The notes: generated by a model from the letters alone, not told the origin. 35,072 bases of DNA from Bryobacteraceae bacterium (GCA_030041495.1 JASHNT010000108.1:1-35072), one strand, 5' to 3'; numbered from the stretch's first letter, positions 6,981-14,549 are shown. Made by a program: numbers and translations.

Positions 6981-8045
6981 TCATCGCGCCTTCGTGGACA
7001 TCCCCTCTTCCCACGTACTCCAGCCGGAGAGCATGCCGTAGGGCACCTGCTCCAGCAGCGCCTCCACGCGATGGATCTTACCGCCCTGGATCTTGAACAG
7101 TTCGGCGATTTCCCAGGTCCACGGCCGGACGGGACCGTTTGAAACCTGCTTGCCGCCGGACATTTTGTAGGTCCGGTACTTGCCGGACGGGTGGTCGAAG
7201 AAGGCGAAGCTGAACACCAGCCCGCGCTCGGGATCCACAGCGACAAACCGCCGGTCACGGATACGAGTGACGAAGTGGAAATAGCCGGAGGCGAACTGCG
7301 CCCTGCATCCGAGGGCCGCGGGGTTGAAGGCGTTCGGGTCCGGCGGAGGTGCGGCTTGTTTCGGCGCGCCGCCTCTTGCGCCGCGCCCGCCCGGCTCCGC
7401 TTGCCCGGCAGCCGAGCCGGACACGCGGAAATTGGGATTGTTGGTTGTCTCGAGACCGTCCTCCAGACGATCGCAATCGTCGGCGAAGAAGCTATAGTCG
7501 CCCTTGCCATCGTTGTTCTGCAGCGCGCTGAAGTAAAGATTCGCGGTCTTGGTCAGATCCATCCGCGAAACGCGCTCCGCCGGCGGAATCATGCTCAGGA
7601 ACACCGGATTCGGACTCCCGAGCTTCTCCATCTCTGCCGCGCCATTGGTTCCGTTCAAGCCGGTGCGCACGACGAACAGCTCGATTTCGCTGATCTGGCG
7701 GTTGTCGATCTTCAGACGAAACGCCACGCTGACCGGATGCGTGGCTTCGGTCATGGTGGTGAGCAGCGCGACCTCGCGGGCTTGTACATCATCGACAAAC
7801 AGGCGGTATTTGCCCTTGCCGGTGGCGCTGCGCCAGAAGCCGTCGCCCGGATCGAGCCGCTGGCCGTTCTCCGTGTTCTTCAAGCGCGGCGAAAGCGGGA
7901 GCCGCTTCGGATCGTGCGCGATCAGCGCGTCCATATACTGATCGGCGAAGGATTCCAGGCACGCCCGGTCGCAAGGCGCGGATTTGGATTGCGCGGAAGT
8001 GGCCGCCGCGAAGGCCGCCATCATGAGCATAATTGCGGGTTTCAT
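6981..8045 (-). CDS. Exported protein, tandem paralogue B of a two-gene duplication
   Basis: A 354-residue protein. The true start is ATG 8045, with signal peptide MKPAIMLMMAAFAAATSAQS; an open frame further upstream overlaps the neighbour and is not used. The mature protein begins with CDRACLESFADQYMDALIAHDP and contains ENGQRLDPGDGFW. It also has FADDCDRLEDG, FHFVTRIRDRRFVAVDPE and TWEIAELFKIQGGKIHRVEA. It is collinear with the protein at 8042-9034, sharing long identical runs such as RDRR.VAVDPERGLVF. An insert of about 20 Gly/Ala/Pro-rich residues lies around GQAEPGGRGARGG. The fold is probably NTF2/SnoaL-like repeats (DUF8021-like, from memory). ATG overlaps the upstream stop by 4 nt. 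No catalytic assignment is possible. Confidence 0.75.
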   Translation of the reverse strand: MKPAIMLMMAAFAAATSAQSKSAPCDRACLESFADQYMDALIAHDPKRLPLSPRLKNTENGQRLDPGDGFWRSATGKGKYRLFVDDVQAREVALLTTMTEATHPVSVAFRLKIDNRQISEIELFVVRTGLNGTNGAAEMEKLGSPNPVFLSMIPPAERVSRMDLTKTANLYFSALQNNDGKGDYSFFADDCDRLEDGLETTNNPNFRVSGSAAGQAEPGGRGARGGAPKQAAPPPDPNAFNPAALGCRAQFASGYFHFVTRIRDRRFVAVDPERGLVFSFAFFDHPSGKYRTYKMSGGKQVSNGPVRPWTWEIAELFKIQGGKIHRVEALLEQVPYGMLSGWSTWEEGMSTKAR

Positions 8046-9034
8046 TTGTTCGAGATATCCTGCGCGCGATCCGAAAGACCGTCTTCCCAATTGCTCCAGC
8101 CCGAAGGCATGCCGTAGGGAACCCGCTCCATCGTCGCCTCGATCTGGTGGATCAGGCCCTTGCGGATCTGGAACAGCTCGGCGATCTCCCAGGTCCAAAG
8201 CTGATCCGGGCCGGCGGTGACCGTGCGGCCGTCGGGAGTTTTGAACGTTCGTGTATTACCGGCCGAGTGATCGAAAAATCCGAAGGCGAAGACCAAGCCG
8301 CGCTCGGGATCCACGGCCACGTAACGCCGGTCGCGAATGCGGGTGACGAAGTGGATCAGGCCGGATTCGAACTGCTCGCGGCAACTCCACTGGCCCGAAT
8401 ACATGTTGGCGGTTTTGGGATCGGGGCGCTTTTGCCCCAGCGGAGTCGGCTGGTTGGTGGAGTTGCTGCCGTTTTCGATGCGATTGCAATCGTCGGCGAA
8501 CGGATACACCCCTTTGCCGTCGTTTTTCTGCATACCGGAGAAGTACATATTCGCGACCTTGACCAGGTCCTCGCGCGACATGCGCTCGGCCGGCGGAACT
8601 TCATCGGTCCACTTGTAGCCGATGCGCTCGAAGCCTTGCGCGGAGCTGGGACTGCGCTGGATGAAGGTCTCGATTTCGGCAATCTGGCGGTTCGCGATTT
8701 TCAGACGCAGCGCGATCATCGCCGGCGCCTTCTCCTCACTAATGCTCCCGAGAAATGCGACCTCCTGCGCTTCAACATCGGTCACAAACAGGCGATAGGT
8801 CCCTTTACCATCCATCGTGTTCCACAAGCCGTCGCCGAGGTCCAGGCGCTGGCCGTTCTCGGTGAACTTCGCGCTTTTGGCAATCGGCGCCTTGGAAGGA
8901 TCGTGCGCGATCACCGCGTCGAGGTAGCGATCCACGAAGGATTCCAGGCAAGGGCGGCCGCACGCCGGCCCTTTGGTTTGAGCGGCCAACGCCGCGGCGG
9001 CCGCGAGCGCAGCCGCAATCGAATAAAATCGCAT
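8042..9034 (-). CDS. Exported protein, tandem paralogue A of a two-gene duplication
   Basis: A 330-residue protein from ATG 9034 with an Ala-rich signal peptide (MRFYSIAAALAAAAALAAQ). The mature N-terminus has a Cys pair (ACGRPCLESFVDRYLDA). Other conserved blocks shared with its neighbour are ENGQRLDLGDGLW, YRLFVTDVEAQEVA, PPAERMSREDLVKVANMYFS and FADDCNRIENGS. Further shared blocks are IHFVTRIRDRRYVAVDPE and RVPYGMPSGWSNWEDG. The four conserved Cys outside the signal peptide suggest disulfides in the periplasm. The AHDP-x-KAP N-terminal region and the IHQIEATMERVPYGM tail resemble SnoaL-like/NTF2 modules in which the cavity binds a small polyketide- or steroid-like ligand. That is an analogy, not evidence of substrate. 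Confidence 0.75.
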   Translation of the reverse strand: MRFYSIAAALAAAAALAAQTKGPACGRPCLESFVDRYLDAVIAHDPSKAPIAKSAKFTENGQRLDLGDGLWNTMDGKGTYRLFVTDVEAQEVAFLGSISEEKAPAMIALRLKIANRQIAEIETFIQRSPSSAQGFERIGYKWTDEVPPAERMSREDLVKVANMYFSGMQKNDGKGVYPFADDCNRIENGSNSTNQPTPLGQKRPDPKTANMYSGQWSCREQFESGLIHFVTRIRDRRYVAVDPERGLVFAFGFFDHSAGNTRTFKTPDGRTVTAGPDQLWTWEIAELFQIRKGLIHQIEATMERVPYGMPSGWSNWEDGLSDRAQDISNK

Positions 9035-9056
9035 GGCGCATCCTTTGGTGTGTGAT

Positions 9057-9710
9057 TTATTTCCGGAAGCTCTCATCCATTGGCTTCTGATCGAGCCAGG
9101 CCCGGCCCAACGCGTAAAGACGATCGGCGTCGGCCCCGCGCAAGCCGGGCATGTTGGTCTTCACCGGAAATCCGAGTCCGGCTTGCAGGTACGCCAGGTG
9201 CTGGTAGCCGACCGGGTACCGCTTCAGGATCTCCGGGTTGAGCTTCAAGGTCTGCGAGGGATCGACCGGGTCAATGCGGTCCTTCTCATAGAACAAGCGC
9301 CGCAGCACGATTCCCCATCTGCCCTTGCGCTTCTCCAGGAAGTCGTAAAAACGGCCCACGCACAACACGTCGCACAGCACGCCGTCTACGGGAGCGCGTT
9401 GCGCAATACTCATCTTTGTTTGGGCGATGGCGCGGTTGGTTTGGGCGATGGCGCGGTTGCGGGCGATATCGATGGTGCAGCCGCCCAGAAAGTGTAGGAT
9501 GTTGACTCCCTTTTCCATGCCGGCTTTGCTGATGGCGGCGAACTCTTCGTGCGTGCCTTGGAACCAGGTGGCCATCATATAGCCGTCCTCGTGCCAGACG
9601 GTGCGAAAGCGCTCCCAGTCGCCTGCATCGCGATATAGCACCCAGTTCTCGATGATCTCGCGAATCGCGAGGCGCTGGAGCAAATTCTTGGGAAGCGTTG
9701 CGATAGACAT
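9057..9710 (-). CDS. SnoaL-like (NTF2-fold) protein
   Basis: A 217-residue protein without a signal peptide, from ATG 9710. The N-terminal 140 residues match the SnoaL-like pattern: helix LAIREIIENWVLYRDAGDWERF, then TVWHEDGYMMATWFQGTHEEF, then strand LCVGRFYDFLEKRKGRWGI and LRRLFYEKDRIDPVD. The family includes polyketide cyclases, ketosteroid isomerase-like enzymes and dehydratases. The C-terminal ~70 residues (RYPVGYQHLAYLQAGLGFPV onward) are a tail seen in many soil-bacterial members. An in-frame 21-bp tandem duplication (9418-9459) repeats seven residues, NRAIAQT, in the middle of the domain. The gene is 5 nt downstream of the 9716-10489 gene, in one operon. Confidence 0.72.
   Translation of the reverse strand: MSIATLPKNLLQRLAIREIIENWVLYRDAGDWERFRTVWHEDGYMMATWFQGTHEEFAAISKAGMEKGVNILHFLGGCTIDIARNRAIAQTNRAIAQTKMSIAQRAPVDGVLCDVLCVGRFYDFLEKRKGRWGIVLRRLFYEKDRIDPVDPSQTLKLNPEILKRYPVGYQHLAYLQAGLGFPVKTNMPGLRGADADRLYALGRAWLDQKPMDESFRK
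9418..9459 (-). repeat. Perfect 21-bp in-frame tandem duplication
   Basis: 9418-9438 and 9439-9459 are identical 21-bp units inside the SnoaL-like gene. On the minus strand they encode NRAIAQT twice, followed by KMSIAQ, a third degenerate echo. Being a multiple of three, the duplication keeps the frame. It looks recent because the copies are identical. Confidence 0.95.
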
Positions 9711-9715
9711 CCTGA

Positions 9716-10489
9716 CTATTTGCCTACAAAATGTCCGACGTCGCGATTGTTTTCTTCGCAGATGTATTCGATCAGCTCGTCGTCCGGCTGCAAGGTCGGA
9801 TTCTCGTGAACCGTCCACGGCTTGGTGTAGGCTCCCGGATCGTCAATGGTGATCGCCAGGTCCATGTGGCCGAAATCTTTGCGATGGTAGCGCTCGGTCA
9901 CCTTCAACTTGTCGGTGACCGGATGGCCGTTGGTATCGAGCCAACCCTTCCCGTTCTGACCGGTTGTTTCCACCACCAGCATGTCGCCATCCCAATGCCC
10001 GACCGAATATCCCTGCCATGTGGGGTTAGGATCTTGAGGAAGGCTGCGGCCATCGGTGAAAATCTGCCGGAAAATGGTGCGCGACTCATATAAAATCACG
10101 ATCAGCCCGGGCTGCTGAATGATTTTCCAGGGCGAAGTGACCGCGTCCTTCTCCGGGATCATGGAGGGGAGGCAGAAATTGTTCGGATCGTCCTTGCCCT
10201 GATTCTCGCGGCGCTTGTCATATTCGGCCTTCGCCCACGGCTGAAAGGGAACCTCGTCAGGCTTCAAATCCGCGGCGATGTTGATCAGATACTTAAGCCC
10301 CGGGACCAGCCAGATCCCCGAAAGATCGGGCGTGCCATCGGCCAGTTTCGGCGCCCGAGCCGATAGATTGGGCTTGCCGTCCGGCGTGCGGGGAATTCCG
10401 GCAGTCGGGTAATGCAGCCATTGCGAGTAGGCTGCTGGAGCGGCAAAGAGGCAAATTGCAAGGAGTCGCTGGACGGCTTGGTATCGCAT
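9716..10489 (-). CDS. Exported protein of unknown function with a 'DGTPDLSGIW' motif
   Basis: A 257-residue protein with start ATG 10489 and signal peptide MRYQAVQRLLAICLFAAPAAYS. After cleavage it shows WLHYPTAGIPRTPDGKPNLS and ADGTPDLSGIWLV. These repeated DGxPxLS elements characterise a large group of exported proteins in Acidobacteria, which usually have no assigned function. Further conserved parts are PSMIPEKDAVTSPWKIIQQPG and GHWDGDMLVVETTGQNGKGWLD, then KVTERYHRKDFGHMDLAITIDDP and a Cys/Asn-rich end EYICEENNRDVGHF. It is the first gene of the minus-strand operon that continues to 6981. Its job is unknown; the operon suggests it acts with the SnoaL-like proteins. Confidence 0.75.
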   Translation of the reverse strand: MRYQAVQRLLAICLFAAPAAYSQWLHYPTAGIPRTPDGKPNLSARAPKLADGTPDLSGIWLVPGLKYLINIAADLKPDEVPFQPWAKAEYDKRRENQGKDDPNNFCLPSMIPEKDAVTSPWKIIQQPGLIVILYESRTIFRQIFTDGRSLPQDPNPTWQGYSVGHWDGDMLVVETTGQNGKGWLDTNGHPVTDKLKVTERYHRKDFGHMDLAITIDDPGAYTKPWTVHENPTLQPDDELIEYICEENNRDVGHFVGK

Positions 10490-10589
10490 GAAGAAGTCTC
10501 TCAGCGGCCCATGATATCGCAAGCGCACGCGAGCCACAATTTCCTCCGATTCGTCCACCTTCCCGTCTTCTGTCCGAGGTGGGCCATGT

Positions 10590-10648
10590 ACCGGGGTGAG
10601 TACTAGGGTGTATACCCGGTGTTCCCCTAAGAGCTATCTCGGTAGCTC
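10590..10648. promoter_or_regulatory. Two palindromes in the divergent intergenic region
   Basis: The 247-bp gap between the divergent genes at 10489 and 10737 holds two inverted repeats. The first has arms ACCGGG (10590-10595) and CCCGGT (10615-10620) with a 19-nt centre that includes GTACTAGGGTGTATAC-like sequence. The second has arms GAGCTA (10631-10636) and TAGCTC (10643-10648) with a 6-nt loop. Neither is followed by a T-run, so they do not look like terminators. They could be operators or part of the 5' leader of the CpaE-like gene. No clear -35/-10 pair was found. Confidence 0.4.
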
Positions 10649-10720
10649 TAAGTTCTATGCTCACCGACAATCGGGAGGTTGAACGATTGTTACTAGCCGA
10701 TAAGCCCCTTAGATTGGAAA

Positions 10721-10727
10721 AGGAGGT
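10721..10727 (+). promoter_or_regulatory. Strong Shine-Dalgarno site fixing a TTG start
   Basis: AGGAGGT, a full anti-16S match, lies 9 nt upstream of the TTG at 10737. It is the strongest such site noticed in the window and supports the unusual TTG start of the CpaE-like gene. Confidence 0.85.
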
Positions 10728-10736
10728 CGACGAGAC

Positions 10737-11915
10737 TTGTTACGGAGCATCATCATCTGCCCAGATCCTGAGCTATCCGCGCAGCTCGAGGAAGCTCTGG
10801 CCTCGCTGGAGGTGAGCGTATACCGGACCCTGTCCCACTACCCCACGGTCACAGATCTGATCCGCACCCTCCGAGCCCACGCGCCAGACGTGATCTTCCT
10901 CAGCTTTGAATCGGTCGACAAGGCCGAGGAAACGGTCAAACACCTGGAAAAGGAGTCCGAGGACGCGCAGGTGATCGGCGTCCACCGCGCTAACGATCCT
11001 ATGGTGCTGCGCACCATGATGCGCCTGGGCGTCCGCGAGTTCGTCTCTTTCCCTTTTGAGAGACAGGCTCTGGTTGAAAGCTTGCAGCACACCGTAGCCC
11101 TGATGGGCAATCGGCCTGCTGGTTACGAAGCCACTTCGCAGATTTTCTCGTTCCTCCCTTCCAAAGCAGGTGTGGGTACTTCGACTTTGGTTCTGAATGT
11201 CGCGGCGGCTTTGGCGCGTGACCCGAAAGCGCATGTCCTGCTCACCGATTTCGACCTCAATTCGGGAATGATGCGCTTCCTGCTGAAGCTGCAAAATTCG
11301 TATTCCGTGATCGATGCGGTGGAGCATTCGGCCGCCATGGATGAGCATTTATGGCCGCAACTGGTGACCACCCTCGGCAACTTGGACGTGCTTCACGCCG
11401 GGCAGATCAACCCCAGTCTGCGCGTCGAGCCCACGCAGATTCGCAACCTGGTGCAGTTCATGCGCCGCAATTACACCGCCTTGTGTTTCGATCTATCCGG
11501 CAACCTGGAACGCTATTCGCTCGAACTTATGCAGGAATCCAAGCGCGTGATGCTGGTCTGCACGCCGGAGATTCCTTCGCTGCACCTGGCCCGGGAAAAG
11601 CTGCAATTCCTGCGCTCGGTCGATTTGCATCAGCGGGTCTCCGTTGTCTTGAACCGCATGTCCAAGAAGCCGCTGTTCACGCAGGCTCAAGTGGCGGAGA
11701 TCGTTGGCGTGCCTGTGGTCGCTTCGGTCCCGAATGACTACGCGGGCATCAATGCGGCCACCGCCAGCGGAACGTTCGTGGAAGCGAAGTCGGATCTCGG
11801 CAAACAAATCACACAGTTGGCGGGCATCCTGGTCGAAGCGAAAGCGCCCGAACGCGGCAAGAAAAAGTTCCTGGAGCAGTTCGCCGTCTCCTCTTCACCC
11901 GCGCTTCAGCGGTGA
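10737..11915 (+). CDS. CpaE/TadZ-like protein: atypical receiver plus MinD-like ATPase domain
   Basis: A 392-residue protein with TTG start. Residues 1-125 form a response-regulator-like domain, but the phospho-acceptor place (DVIFLS, Ser56) is not Asp, as in CpaE/TadZ proteins. Residues 135-370 are a MinD/ParA-type ATPase domain with a deviant P-loop PSKAGVGTST (141-150): the signature Lys143 is kept, while the second Lys position is Thr148. VLLTDFDLNSG is the Walker A' region. TadZ/CpaE proteins place Flp/Tad pilus machinery at the cell pole. No other tad/cpa gene is in the window, so this is a lone copy and may instead position another envelope machine. A DedA gene follows after 29 bp. Confidence 0.85.
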   Translation: MLRSIIICPDPELSAQLEEALASLEVSVYRTLSHYPTVTDLIRTLRAHAPDVIFLSFESVDKAEETVKHLEKESEDAQVIGVHRANDPMVLRTMMRLGVREFVSFPFERQALVESLQHTVALMGNRPAGYEATSQIFSFLPSKAGVGTSTLVLNVAAALARDPKAHVLLTDFDLNSGMMRFLLKLQNSYSVIDAVEHSAAMDEHLWPQLVTTLGNLDVLHAGQINPSLRVEPTQIRNLVQFMRRNYTALCFDLSGNLERYSLELMQESKRVMLVCTPEIPSLHLAREKLQFLRSVDLHQRVSVVLNRMSKKPLFTQAQVAEIVGVPVVASVPNDYAGINAATASGTFVEAKSDLGKQITQLAGILVEAKAPERGKKKFLEQFAVSSSPALQR

Positions 11916-11944
11916 ACCCCCCTTAAGCGGGTATCTTAGAGGGG

Positions 11945-12568
11945 ATGGACCAGGTCTTGCAGTGGGTCTCGACCTACGGCTACGGCGCCATATTTGTTCT
12001 GCTCCTGTTAGGAATCGTGGGCTTGCCCGTACCGGATGAGACTCTGCTGGTTTTTTGCGGCTACTTGATCTTCAAAGGCACTCTGCGCCCGGTTCCGGCA
12101 TTTCTAACGGCGCTGGCGGGCAGTTGGTGCGGCATCAGCGTCAGCTACACCATTGGCCGAGCCCTCGGAGCCGGTGCCGTTTCCCGCTATGGCCGTGGCC
12201 TCCACCTGACTGAGGAGCGGCTGGCGCAGGTGCATCGCTGGTTTGACCGCGCGGGTCACTGGGCACTGGCGATCGGCTACTTCATCGCCGGCCTGCGGCA
12301 CCTTACGGCGATCGTCGCGGGAATGTCGAAGCTGGAGTTCCGGTCCTTCGCGGCCTACGCCTGGTCCGGCGGAGCCGTGTGGGTGGCGACGTTCGTCATT
12401 TTGGGCTACACGTTGGGCGAGAAGTGGCGCACGATCGCGGAAATGGTGCACCGTGACGTGGGCTTCGCGTCGCTGGCGCTGTTGGTAGCCGTGGGTGCCG
12501 CTCTAATTCTTCGCCATTTCTTGCACCGCCGTGCGGCAGCTTCCGCAGGCCTTTCGGCCAAGGACTAA
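11945..12568 (+). CDS. DedA-family (VTT domain) membrane protein
   Basis: A 207-residue polytopic protein with about five hydrophobic segments: residues 9-35, 45-75, around 113-130, 140-160 and 170-190. Family marks are GLPVPDETLLVFCGYL near the N-terminus and the RYGRGLHLTEERLAQVHRWFDRAGHWAL segment. FIAGLRHLTAIVAGM replaces the usual FxRxxPxxR re-entrant motif; Arg is retained but Pro is replaced. DedA proteins act in flipping or recycling of undecaprenyl phosphate or phospholipids and in membrane homeostasis. ATG 11945 is directly preceded by AGAGGGG. It probably shares a transcript with the CpaE-like gene. Confidence 0.85.
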   Translation: MDQVLQWVSTYGYGAIFVLLLLGIVGLPVPDETLLVFCGYLIFKGTLRPVPAFLTALAGSWCGISVSYTIGRALGAGAVSRYGRGLHLTEERLAQVHRWFDRAGHWALAIGYFIAGLRHLTAIVAGMSKLEFRSFAAYAWSGGAVWVATFVILGYTLGEKWRTIAEMVHRDVGFASLALLVAVGAALILRHFLHRRAAASAGLSAKD

Positions 12569-12634
12569 GGCCCGGCACGAGTCGCGGCGTCCGCATCAGA
12601 CCCTACTAAAGTTCCTGGGATTGAATCCCGATCC

Positions 12635-12690
12635 CTCTTTAAGGTTGCTCGGTTTCCACCATAGGGTGTGTGCCCGACAGGCTTAAAGAG
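12635..12690 (+). promoter_or_regulatory. Long-range hairpin in the leader of the zinc-ribbon protein gene
   Basis: Perfect 9-bp arms CTCTTTAAG (12635-12643) and CTTAAAGAG (12682-12690) enclose 38 nt that contain a possible inner TCGG/CCGA pairing. The structure ends 22 nt before the ATG at 12713. There is no T-run, so it looks more like a structured 5' leader or operator than a terminator. A small palindrome GGGATT-G-AATCCC lies just upstream at about 12618-12630. I do not recognise a known riboswitch class. Confidence 0.4.
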
Positions 12691-12712
12691 AGGATGGTTG
12701 TAAATTAGAGCC

Positions 12713-14548
12713 ATGTTCCACTGGATCTGCCCGGAGTGTGGCCGGGAAATCCCTCCGTCCGTCAAGCAATGCTCCAACTGCGATCCGCAAGCTGCCCCTC
12801 CTCCGCCGCCCCAAGCTGAGCCCGAACTCGTTCCCGTGGCGGTGGCTCAGGCCGTCGCTGAAGCCCCGCTTCTCGCTGAGGGCGAACCTCTTCCTGAAGT
12901 CCAACCTCTCCCTGAAACCCACCCCATCGCGGAAGCTGAAGCTCCGGTCGCTGAAGGCGTTCCGGCTGCGGCTGAAGCTGCTCCCCTCGCCTCTCAAGCA
13001 CTGCAAGCCGCCGCTGAAACTGCGCAACCCGCGCATGAAACCGCAAGGCCGGTTGAACCCGGGCAGTCCGTTGACGCCGAGCAAGCGGCCCTCGCCGTTG
13101 CGACGCCCCCCCCGCCCGCGCCTCCGCCCATACCACTGCACCTTCTTCCCGATCAGGGCGACGTCTTACTGGGTCTGGCTCAGAAACTGCGCGACGCGCA
13201 GCGCGAGGCGTTACGCGGACTACAGCAAAACGAAGTCCAGCGGAGCAGCCAGGAAACAGCCGCGGCTTTGGACACCCGGCCATCCGCGCACGAGCCTCCG
13301 CCCCTACCCGAACTCGCGTCTGCTTTGAAGCCGGCGTTGGTGCTGGAACCGGCTCCTCCACCACCGCCTGAACCCGCGCCCGAGCCGCAAGCGGAGCCTC
13401 TGCCGGAGCCTCAACTCGAGCTGGTTTCGGTCGCCGCGGTCGAAAATCATGCGCACGCCGTTCCCGTAGTGGAAAGTCTGGCGCCGCCGTTGGCCGTGCT
13501 CCCGCCGTCGACTCTGTTGCTGGCTGCTCCACTAACCGCAGTCGCCCTCCTGGCGCCGGTTGAGGAGCCCGTTGCCATCCAGCCGCAGATCGAGCTTCCC
13601 GAGTTCGCCGCACTCGCGCCCATCCCAGAGACCGTTGCACCGCCGCCCAAGCCGGCACCGCCCCCCGAGCCGCCGCCGAAGCCAGCTACGGCCCCGGAGC
13701 CGGTCGATCCCGCATCGGCAGGCCGCGTTCGCACCCCAGAGCCTTCGTTCTCCGCGGCGGCTCCTCCGGCAAAAACACCGGAAGAGCCCGCAGCCTTGCC
13801 CACGGCTACGCTGGAACCGCCCTCGGTAAAACCCATAGAGCCGGCCCGGCCAGCGCTGACGCTCGCACCGCTTCAGGATTCCACGGCGATCGGCAACCGG
13901 ATTCGCCCCGCTCACCCGTCGCTCAGGATCATGCGCGCCGAGCCCGGCCCTCGTATCACTCTCCCCGGCCCCGCGCTTCCCAAGGCTCTGAACTCCCTTG
14001 AAGACGCTGGAATTTCGAAAATACTAGTGGATCGGCCCCGGCAGGTGAAGAGTGGGTCGCGCGCGTGGGTCACCGGCGCGCTGGCTGCGGTTGCTCTCGT
14101 AGGCTGCCTCGTCGGCCTGGATCTCTACAACGCTCCGCGTAGCGATGCCAGCGTCAACCCGCCGCCGGTCGAGACGCAGCGTCCGCCCGCGGCCTCCTCC
14201 GCTCCGGCGCCTTCCGCACCGGGGCCTCCCGCTCCGGCGGTCGCCTCTACTTCGGCTTCGTTTCCACTCTCTAAGGCGGTCGAGGTCACCGGCCTGCGCT
14301 TTGTCGGCGATAAGAAACCCGAAGTGCGTTACCTGGTGGTAAACCACTCCCCTGCAGAGCTCGGTTCAGTGACGGTCTACGTGACCATCCACTCTTCATC
14401 GTCCAAGCTGCCGCTGTATCACTTCTCGTTCCGCTCCCCGTCCCTGGCGCCCTACGAATCGAAGGAAATGGCTTCGTCGATCGACAAGATCGTGCAGCCG
14501 GCCTCGGAGTGGCAGAACCTGCGGGCGGACGTCGAAATCGGACAGTAA
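12713..14548 (+). CDS. Zinc-ribbon, Pro/Ala/Glu-rich single-pass membrane protein
   Basis: A 611-residue protein. Residues 5-23 form a short zinc ribbon of two CxxC knuckles (WICPECGREIPPS...CSNC). Residues ~25-440 are low-complexity, rich in Pro, Ala, Glu and Val (PPPPP, PEPAPEPQAEP and similar) and presumably unfolded. A single membrane segment follows at about 449-469 (WVTGALAAVALVGCLVGLDLY). After a Pro/Ala linker, a ~90-residue C-terminal domain begins VEVTGLRFVGDKKPEVRYLV and contains SFRSPSLAPYESKEM, probably a beta sandwich outside the membrane. The ribbon would be cytoplasmic. I know of similar proteins in Acidobacteria but no function. It could sense or scaffold across the membrane; this is a guess. 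Confidence 0.75.
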   Translation: MFHWICPECGREIPPSVKQCSNCDPQAAPPPPPQAEPELVPVAVAQAVAEAPLLAEGEPLPEVQPLPETHPIAEAEAPVAEGVPAAAEAAPLASQALQAAAETAQPAHETARPVEPGQSVDAEQAALAVATPPPPAPPPIPLHLLPDQGDVLLGLAQKLRDAQREALRGLQQNEVQRSSQETAAALDTRPSAHEPPPLPELASALKPALVLEPAPPPPPEPAPEPQAEPLPEPQLELVSVAAVENHAHAVPVVESLAPPLAVLPPSTLLLAAPLTAVALLAPVEEPVAIQPQIELPEFAALAPIPETVAPPPKPAPPPEPPPKPATAPEPVDPASAGRVRTPEPSFSAAAPPAKTPEEPAALPTATLEPPSVKPIEPARPALTLAPLQDSTAIGNRIRPAHPSLRIMRAEPGPRITLPGPALPKALNSLEDAGISKILVDRPRQVKSGSRAWVTGALAAVALVGCLVGLDLYNAPRSDASVNPPPVETQRPPAASSAPAPSAPGPPAPAVASTSASFPLSKAVEVTGLRFVGDKKPEVRYLVVNHSPAELGSVTVYVTIHSSSSKLPLYHFSFRSPSLAPYESKEMASSIDKIVQPASEWQNLRADVEIGQ

Positions 14549-14549
14549 T

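Noticed and set aside
12601-12660. Possible tRNA (sequence resembling a T-arm, GGATTGAATCCC)
   Set aside because: No acceptor stem, anticodon arm or GGTTCGAATCC consensus can be built around it.
12762-13658. 298-codon minus-strand open frame opposite the Pro-rich gene
   Set aside because: Low-complexity mirror of the Pro/Ala repeats (Arg/Ala-rich), no start context.
13081-13800. Repetitive Pro-rich coding region as a tandem DNA repeat array
   Set aside because: Repeats are at amino-acid level only; no regular DNA period was seen.
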